A DNA stretch of 64,000 nt from assembly GCF_024346955.1 (NCBI RefSeq), contig NZ_AP024884.1, positions 682,001 to 746,000 on the forward strand, read 5' to 3'. The first letter of the stretch is position 1, and every line of letters begins with the position of its first letter. Origin of the DNA: Vibrio mangrovi. GTDB lineage: Bacteria; Pseudomonadota; Gammaproteobacteria; Enterobacterales; Vibrionaceae. Position numbers and translations under genes: made by a program. Below are positions 59,164 to 64,000 of this stretch, piece by piece. The notes beneath the pieces were generated by a model. It made no database searches and was not told the origin of the DNA. It was given only the letters and a program-made list of their open reading frames with translations.

Positions 59164-60665
59164 GCTGCTTCCTCGTGAATATTCTTACCCACGGCACACG
59201 CCAGCAGGTTCTCTTGATTGGCATCTTGCGCCGCAAACTCGCCACTAATCCGTCCTTCATGCATGACAAGAATTCTGTCACTCATCCCGAGGACTTCCGG
59301 CATCTCAGAAGAAACAAGAATAATGCTCATTCCTTCCGCTTTAAATTGGTTAATCAGCTGATAGATCTCTTTTTTCGCCCCGACATCCACACCACGGGTC
59401 GGTTCGTCGAGAATCAGTACTTTCGGCCGGGTCATCAGCCCTTTGGCAATCGCTACTTTCTGCTGATTACCTCCGGAAAGGTTGCCGATGATCTGATCCT
59501 GCGACGGAGTTTTAATATTAAACAGGCGGATAAAGTCACCCACAGCTTCTCTTTCGTCCTGATGACGAATCTGCATACCGTTCGACAGATGATTCAACGC
59601 ACACAGGGACATGTTTTCTTTCACTGACAGTCCTAAAACCAGTCCGTCCCCTTTGCGATCTTCTGAAATATAAGCGATCCCGTTTGCCAGACCTTCCTGT
59701 GGACTATTCGGAGATATAGTTCGCCCTTCCAGCCTGACTTCTCCTTCTTCCCGGGCAAGCGCACCATAGATGACTTTCATCAGTTCGGTTCTTCCCGCTC
59801 CCATCAATCCGGAAACACCGAGAATTTCTCCCCGTTTCAGCACAAAGCTGACATCATGGACTCCGGAGCCGGTTAAGTTGCGGACTTCCAGCGAAACATC
59901 ACCACTTTCAATATTCATCCGCGGATACTGTTCATCCAGCTTACGTCCGACCATCATTTCGATCAGCCGGTCTTCATCAATATCTTCAACCGGACACTGA
60001 CCGATAAACTTGCCATCACGCAACACAGTGACATCGTCACAAATTTCAAAAATCTCTTTGAGCCGGTGAGAAATATATACAATGCCACAACCCTGAGCCC
60101 GTAATTCGCGGATCACACTAAACAGCGATTCGGTTTCGGTATCAGTCAGCGCATCGGTCGGTTCGTCCATAATGATGACTTTGGACTCAAACGAAAGAGC
60201 TTTGGCAATTTCAACCATCTGCTGCTCACCAAGGCTCAGCTGGCCCAATGGCATTTTTGAACTGTGGCGGACATTCAGACGAGCCAGTAACCGATCGGCT
60301 TCCTGATACATTTCCTGCCACATAATCCGGCCGAAACGGTTGGTCTTCTCCCGGCCCAGAAAGATATTTTCTGCAATGGTCAGTTCAGGAATCAGGTTCA
60401 GCTCTTGGTGGATAATCGAAATCCCTGCTTCCTGAGAGTCTCTCGGCCCCTGAAAGGCCACATGTTCCTGCTGGTAAAGAATTTCACCGCTATCTTTGGT
60501 GTAGATTCCGGTCAACACTTTCATCAGTGTCGATTTACCGGCGCCGTTTTCTCCCATCAACGCCATCACTCGTCCCGGATATACATTCAGGCTGGCACCA
60601 TCGAGCGCTTTCACGCCGGGAAATGCTTTGTCTATCTGGCTGAGCGCTAAAATGGGTTGTACCAT
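59160..60665 (-). CDS. rbsA: Ribose ABC transporter ATP-binding protein
   Basis: 501 aa with two ABC domains. First: Walker A GENGAGKST, signature LSLGEQQMVEIAKAL, Walker B IIMDEPTDALT. Second: signature LSGGNQQKVAIAKGL, Walker B LILDEPTRGVD; degenerate Walker A GLMGAGRTE, as usual in RbsA. Follows rbsD by 61 bases. Confidence 0.96.
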   Translation of the reverse strand: MVQPILALSQIDKAFPGVKALDGASLNVYPGRVMALMGENGAGKSTLMKVLTGIYTKDSGEILYQQEHVAFQGPRDSQEAGISIIHQELNLIPELTIAENIFLGREKTNRFGRIMWQEMYQEADRLLARLNVRHSSKMPLGQLSLGEQQMVEIAKALSFESKVIIMDEPTDALTDTETESLFSVIRELRAQGCGIVYISHRLKEIFEICDDVTVLRDGKFIGQCPVEDIDEDRLIEMMVGRKLDEQYPRMNIESGDVSLEVRNLTGSGVHDVSFVLKRGEILGVSGLMGAGRTELMKVIYGALAREEGEVRLEGRTISPNSPQEGLANGIAYISEDRKGDGLVLGLSVKENMSLCALNHLSNGMQIRHQDEREAVGDFIRLFNIKTPSQDQIIGNLSGGNQQKVAIAKGLMTRPKVLILDEPTRGVDVGAKKEIYQLINQFKAEGMSIILVSSEMPEVLGMSDRILVMHEGRISGEFAAQDANQENLLACAVGKNIHEEAA

Positions 60666-60726
60666 GATTTCACCTCAATTCACTATGGAACGAAAAATGC
60701 CTCCGAAACGACAATATGTCTCCGGA

Positions 60727-61146
60727 CTAAAAAACAACACCGGCCTGAAAAATAACATTGGCGTACGGTGTGCATTCCCCGGTCCGTACGATTGCCCGGC
60801 TTTCCCCGGAACGTACTTTAAACTCTTCGTGACTGACATAAGTTCTGCTGACAGTCTTACCGGACTGTTGCTCTTCGCTTTCCAGTAAATCCAGCAACGC
60901 AGCATGTAAGATTGGGCTGACCTCACGGAATTCTTCCGCAATAATGACACCTTCAATCTGCATTTCTGCCAACAGAGTCCGGGTCGTTTCAATAAATCCC
61001 GGCACACCATGAGTCAGTGCCAGATCAATACGCTGTGTTGTCTCCGGAATCGGCAGTCCGGCATCACATACGGTAATTTCATCCGTATGCCCTAATGTAG
61101 CAACCAAATAAGAAAGCTCTGAGTTCAGTAATTGATTTTTTTTCAT
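60727..61146 (-). CDS. rbsD: D-ribose pyranase
   Basis: 139 aa from ATG 61146 (MKKNQLLNSELSYLVATLGHTDE). 19 upstream codons are rejected, since GAGG lies eight bases before this ATG. Conserved HTDEITVCDAGLPIP, with His20 as the acid-base residue. Converts beta-pyranose ribose to the furanose form used by RbsK. First gene of the operon. Confidence 0.94.
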   Translation of the reverse strand: MKKNQLLNSELSYLVATLGHTDEITVCDAGLPIPETTQRIDLALTHGVPGFIETTRTLLAEMQIEGVIIAEEFREVSPILHAALLDLLESEEQQSGKTVSRTYVSHEEFKVRSGESRAIVRTGECTPYANVIFQAGVVF

Positions 61147-61236
61147 CACAATGCCTCGACAATCCTGCAAAATGCCGATCGTTTCGCAATCGGTTTTTGC
61201 CACTTAAGCTCCGAGTGAAATGTATAAAAAACACTC

Positions 61237-61252
61237 ATCGAAACGTTTCGAT
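61237..61252. promoter_or_regulatory. RbsR operator before rbsD
   Basis: ATCGAAACGTTTCGAT, a perfect 16-base palindrome with the CGAAACGTTTCG core of the E. coli RbsR site, 90 bases before the rbsD start codon. A partial site CGATCGTTTCGC lies near 61173. Confidence 0.85.
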
Positions 61253-61431
61253 GAAATCATATCGCAATCTGGAAGATTTGAATCCCGGTAAAATGAAGAC
61301 TGTGAAGCAGATCGATGAAAGCAGGTTAAAGGCCATAAAAATATTGAAGAAGATCACTGAACAAAAAAGATATGATGAGTGAATAGTTATTATGAAACAT
61401 GGAGTATGAAATCAAAGGAACAGACTGCCGC

Positions 61432-61809
61432 TTACGCGACAGCAACAACCGCTTCAATTTCAATCTTCAGCTCGGGAGAAAATAATCCGGCAACATGAAT
61501 CAACGAACTGGCTGGCAGGTGCTCGCCATAGACTTCAAACAGAGCCTGACGTAATTCACTCATACGGCTCAGATCAGTGACAAAAGCCGTGATTTTAATC
61601 AGATTCTCTAATCCGGTATTTTCTGCCTGACAGATACTCCGGATTTGTTCAAAAATAGCTTTGGTCTGCAATTCAATCGGATCAAACTGCGCAGATGTAC
61701 CAAATGCTGTCAGCCCTGAGAGATATAATGTATTTTCGTGTCTGACTGCATGAACATAAGGCCCGATCGGCTCATCCAGACTGGCATAATTTTTTCTTTG
61801 CAGGTTCAT
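61432..61809 (-). CDS. RidA-family enamine/imine deaminase
   Basis: 125-aa YjgF/YER057c/UK114 protein. Family signs: GPYVHAVRHENTLYLSGL, QTKAIFEQIRSICQAENTGLENLIKITAFVTDLSRMSELR and LPASSLIHVAGLFSPELKIEIEAVVAV. Hydrolyses reactive 2-aminoacrylate-type enamines from PLP enzymes; the usual Arg near residue 105 that marks true RidA is not obvious, so it may be an RidA subfamily (Rid2-7). Confidence 0.85.
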   Translation of the reverse strand: MNLQRKNYASLDEPIGPYVHAVRHENTLYLSGLTAFGTSAQFDPIELQTKAIFEQIRSICQAENTGLENLIKITAFVTDLSRMSELRQALFEVYGEHLPASSLIHVAGLFSPELKIEIEAVVAVA

Positions 61810-61886
61810 TGGCTACTCTCATGACTAGGAATTCTTATGATTGTCATAGCATAACATCCTGATTTCCCGGAAATCAAAGTGATTAT

Positions 61887-62900
61887 TCATGCACTCGGCG
61901 GATTTTTTTCAGCCACAGTTTTTTCAAACATCAGGTGGTGGAGTAAAACCCGGCATAACAGATGATGCAACAGCACCGAAAGTCCCACCGGCAGCAGAAT
62001 CAGGCCCAGCAACATTTTGATGGCAAACTGAATCACCACCAGCATTCCCCGTTCGACTTTATGATGAAGTTTTGCTGATGTTGCCTTATGCAGCAATGCC
62101 ACACTACTTTTGGCATGTTCTTTCAGATCGCCATGATGATTGTTGTGACCTCTCAGCTCACCGGCAACCGCAGAGAAATAACTAAAACCGGTCGGCTCTG
62201 AGAAACCTTTCTCGACCATGGTTGTGACCACGATACTCAGGTGAAGTGCATAGGGAATGACCAGCCAGCAGAGAATAAATAGTCTCCCGACAAGGCGTAA
62301 CAGTTTTCTTGCTACCAATAGTTGCAGAACAACACGATGAAACAGGGCCAGAGCCAGCCAGACAATACACAGACTGATAAATATCAGAAAGAGCCAGGGA
62401 GTTGCCGCTTCCGTGAAAATTATAATCACCCGCAGCAGCGCTATCGCAGCCAGAGAAAACGTTACAGCTTCCGTACCCCGTTCAAGAACCCGATTGAGAC
62501 TATTCAGAATCCGGCCGACTTCAACATTCATATCGACAATGAATGACACACCGAACTGACTGCTTCCGGCCACGTTGGTCAAAGCATCCAGTTCCAGCAA
62601 ATTTAGCAATTCAGAGCCGGTTTCCTGCTCCGTATGCTCCAGATACAACAAATTTGAACGGTACAAATGATCTTGCTGATGCGCACCGGTAACCTGAGAG
62701 AGCTGACCGGAAAACCAGAAAAAAAGTGTAGCACTAAGGATTAAAATGGCGCAGAACAGCCACCAGCGGCTTATTTCCGGAGCTTTTTCAGGTGGTAATG
62801 ACTTTTGCGGCTGTAGCGTTTTTGCCGGATCTGATGATTCTTCCTGCTGAGGCCGTTTGCCCGGTTGGGATGGTTTTTTCGGCGGGGCTGTCGTACTCAT
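61887..62900 (-). CDS. Unknown membrane protein paired with GH25 gene
   Basis: 337 aa. Residues 1-45 are Pro/Gln/Lys-rich and cytosolic; one transmembrane helix at about 48-66 (WLFCAILILSATLFFWFSG) is followed by a predicted periplasmic region to about 140 and then a cluster of about four helices (LAAIALLRVIIIFTEAATPWLFLIFISLCIVWLALALF and others). A His-rich loop (ELRGHNNHHGDLKEH) precedes the last helices. No family recognised. Its start overlaps the GH25 stop by four bases, so they act together. Confidence 0.65.
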   Translation of the reverse strand: MSTTAPPKKPSQPGKRPQQEESSDPAKTLQPQKSLPPEKAPEISRWWLFCAILILSATLFFWFSGQLSQVTGAHQQDHLYRSNLLYLEHTEQETGSELLNLLELDALTNVAGSSQFGVSFIVDMNVEVGRILNSLNRVLERGTEAVTFSLAAIALLRVIIIFTEAATPWLFLIFISLCIVWLALALFHRVVLQLLVARKLLRLVGRLFILCWLVIPYALHLSIVVTTMVEKGFSEPTGFSYFSAVAGELRGHNNHHGDLKEHAKSSVALLHKATSAKLHHKVERGMLVVIQFAIKMLLGLILLPVGLSVLLHHLLCRVLLHHLMFEKTVAEKNPPSA

Positions 62901-63754
62901 ACAGCCTCCTGACGTACCCGACAGCGAATCGTTTCTAATGCTGTGTTTTCAATGGCTTTGTCCAGATCAACTGCTCCCCTGATTCCCGGTAGCCGCCCTT
63001 GTTCGGAATGCTGCCAGAGCTGAATATGTTCCAGTCCTGCCGGCCGGGCCATCTCCGGCGAGTAATCGGCCAGCCAGAACGGATAACGATTAAATGAACG
63101 GCCGATATAAGTCTGCCAGAAATCACCATAAGAATAGATAACCGGCGTACACCCCGTAGCCTGTTGTATTCCCTTTAAAAACTGCCGCAGACGGGATTGC
63201 AGAACCAGAGGCTTAACACCTCTGGAAACTTCAACATCAACCATCGGTGCCAGAGTCAGCTCATGCCCTTTCGTCGCACTCAGAAAATTTGCCAGTTGCT
63301 GGTGGGGATCATCACCCGCTTCAAAAAAGTGATAGGCACCGACAGGAATCTGGTGCGGGGCAATCGCCTGAACATTCACAGCAAACATCGGGTCATGGAA
63401 AGTCATACCGTCTGATGCCTTCAGATAGACAAAACCAATACCGGACTGAATCACATCACGCCATACGACACTTCCCTGATCATGAGAAACATCAATCCCT
63501 CGCGTATGTTGACGTACCACTACAGTTTTGTTCTCTGGTTTCTCTGTAACTTCAGGTTCTGCCGTTCTTCTATCCGCACCCGGTACCGGTGTTTCTGCCC
63601 GATTTGTGGTGTCCACAGCAGTGATGACCAAAGATGGCGTCGACCCGGACGGCATCGAGCTGGATAATGAATGAACCAATGGTCGGGAGAAAAAGAGATA
63701 ACTCCCGGCAAAAACCCCGACGACAACGGCAAATAACACGGTTTTCCCTGCCAT
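62897..63754 (-). CDS. Membrane-anchored GH25 lysozyme-family protein
   Basis: 285 aa. N-terminal hydrophobic helix (5-22, TVLFAVVVGVFAGSYLFF) acts as signal anchor, followed by a Ser/Pro/Glu-rich linker to about 83. The GH25 domain (about 84-275) has GIDVSHDQGSVVW with Asp88 and PMVDVEV with Asp173 and Glu175, the catalytic acid pair of the family, and YHFFEAGDDPHQQLANF. Predicted to cleave or bind peptidoglycan in the periplasm. GH25 proteins are uncommon outside phages and Gram-positives. Confidence 0.85.
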   Translation of the reverse strand: MAGKTVLFAVVVGVFAGSYLFFSRPLVHSLSSSMPSGSTPSLVITAVDTTNRAETPVPGADRRTAEPEVTEKPENKTVVVRQHTRGIDVSHDQGSVVWRDVIQSGIGFVYLKASDGMTFHDPMFAVNVQAIAPHQIPVGAYHFFEAGDDPHQQLANFLSATKGHELTLAPMVDVEVSRGVKPLVLQSRLRQFLKGIQQATGCTPVIYSYGDFWQTYIGRSFNRYPFWLADYSPEMARPAGLEHIQLWQHSEQGRLPGIRGAVDLDKAIENTALETIRCRVRQEAV

Positions 63755-64000
63755 AAAATACTCCTATGCTGACTTCTGTCCCGATCCATCAGCAATCAGG
63801 CCAGTTACGCCATTTTACAGACCGGGTCGCCATGAAACTCGGAGATTCTGATGAACTCCTGTGGGCACTTCTTACTGCATCAGGCAGGCAGAAAAGTCCT
63901 CCATCAGCCAAACGCACAACGAGACAATGACCCAACCGCCGTACATAGAGATTTAGGTATATAATCATTTTATCAGTTGCCGAATTATATAAGGTGATTC
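63755..64000. other. Right end of window, no gene seen
   Basis: No frame with coding character. An AT-rich promoter-like end (TATATAATCATTTTATC near 63958) may drive a gene beyond the window. Confidence 0.5.

Noticed and set aside
61197..61382. 61-residue plus-strand frame over the rbs operator
   Set aside because: It covers the RbsR operator and promoter region, has no convincing ribosome site, and the composition looks random.
1..64000. CRISPR arrays, tRNA genes, rRNA genes, transposases
   Set aside because: No regularly spaced repeats with unique spacers, no cloverleaf or rRNA-like sequence and no transposase frame was seen.

Overview
The window looks like a chromosome segment of a Vibrio or close relative. 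The evidence is the gene content and protein style (thrS-infC-rpmI-rplT, talB-tkt with a SorC-type regulator, moeA-moeB, a YidE-type transporter, ribose operon) and copies of a palindromic intergenic repeat opening TATACCCAAGTNACCTCAAG, which I associate with vibrios. The species cannot be named from this window alone.

Layout. 1-5.1 kb: 5' part of folE, then moeA-moeB (molybdopterin and sulfur-carrier activation), a 3-mercaptopyruvate sulfurtransferase and an unusual 399-aa protein with a weak resemblance to bacterial transglutaminases. 5.1-9.7 kb: SorC-family regulator, transaldolase and transketolase (non-oxidative pentose phosphate pathway). 9.7-13.9 kb: single genes (OmpA-like lipoprotein, FKBP isomerase, HAD phosphatase, GNAT acetyltransferase, sugar-efflux MFS). 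14.0-17.3 kb: thrS-infC(ATT start)-rpmI-rplT translation operon with its leader hairpin and terminator.

17.4-40.8 kb is the accessory core. It is a contractile phage-tail locus with a CI-like S24 repressor, an Ogr-type zinc-finger activator, replication O-like and P-like genes, a complete lysis cassette (holin candidate, SAR-type endolysin, overlapping spanins), and a P2-like tail operon. The tail operon runs R-like, sheath, tube, frameshifted assembly chaperone, tape measure, W, J, I, three paralogous fibre genes with accessory proteins, and a hub/spike protein. No terminase, portal, scaffold, capsid, head-completion or integrase gene is present, and both edges meet ordinary chromosomal genes (thrS; cfa). 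The simplest reading is an R-type tailocin (phage-tail bacteriocin) rather than an intact prophage. It would be DNA-damage inducible through cleavage of the S24 repressor and would carry three alternative or co-assembled receptor-binding fibres.

40.8-48.5 kb: cyclopropane fatty acid synthase, DcuA-type C4-dicarboxylate transporter, then a true ACC deaminase (acdS, all diagnostic residues present) divergent from an Lrp-type acdR, which hints at a plant-associated or plant-detritus lifestyle; a MaoC dehydratase and an AraC-GyrI regulator follow. 48.7-52.3 kb: Fur-box-controlled sitABCD-type Mn/Fe ABC transporter. 52.4-55.0 kb: YidE-like transporter and a small secreted protein of unknown function. 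55.0-61.3 kb: rbsDACBKR ribose operon with a palindromic RbsR operator. This links to the pentose phosphate genes at the other end of the window. 61.4-63.8 kb: RidA protein, then an overlapping pair of an unknown membrane protein and a membrane-anchored GH25 lysozyme-family protein. No tRNA, rRNA, CRISPR array or transposase gene was seen.
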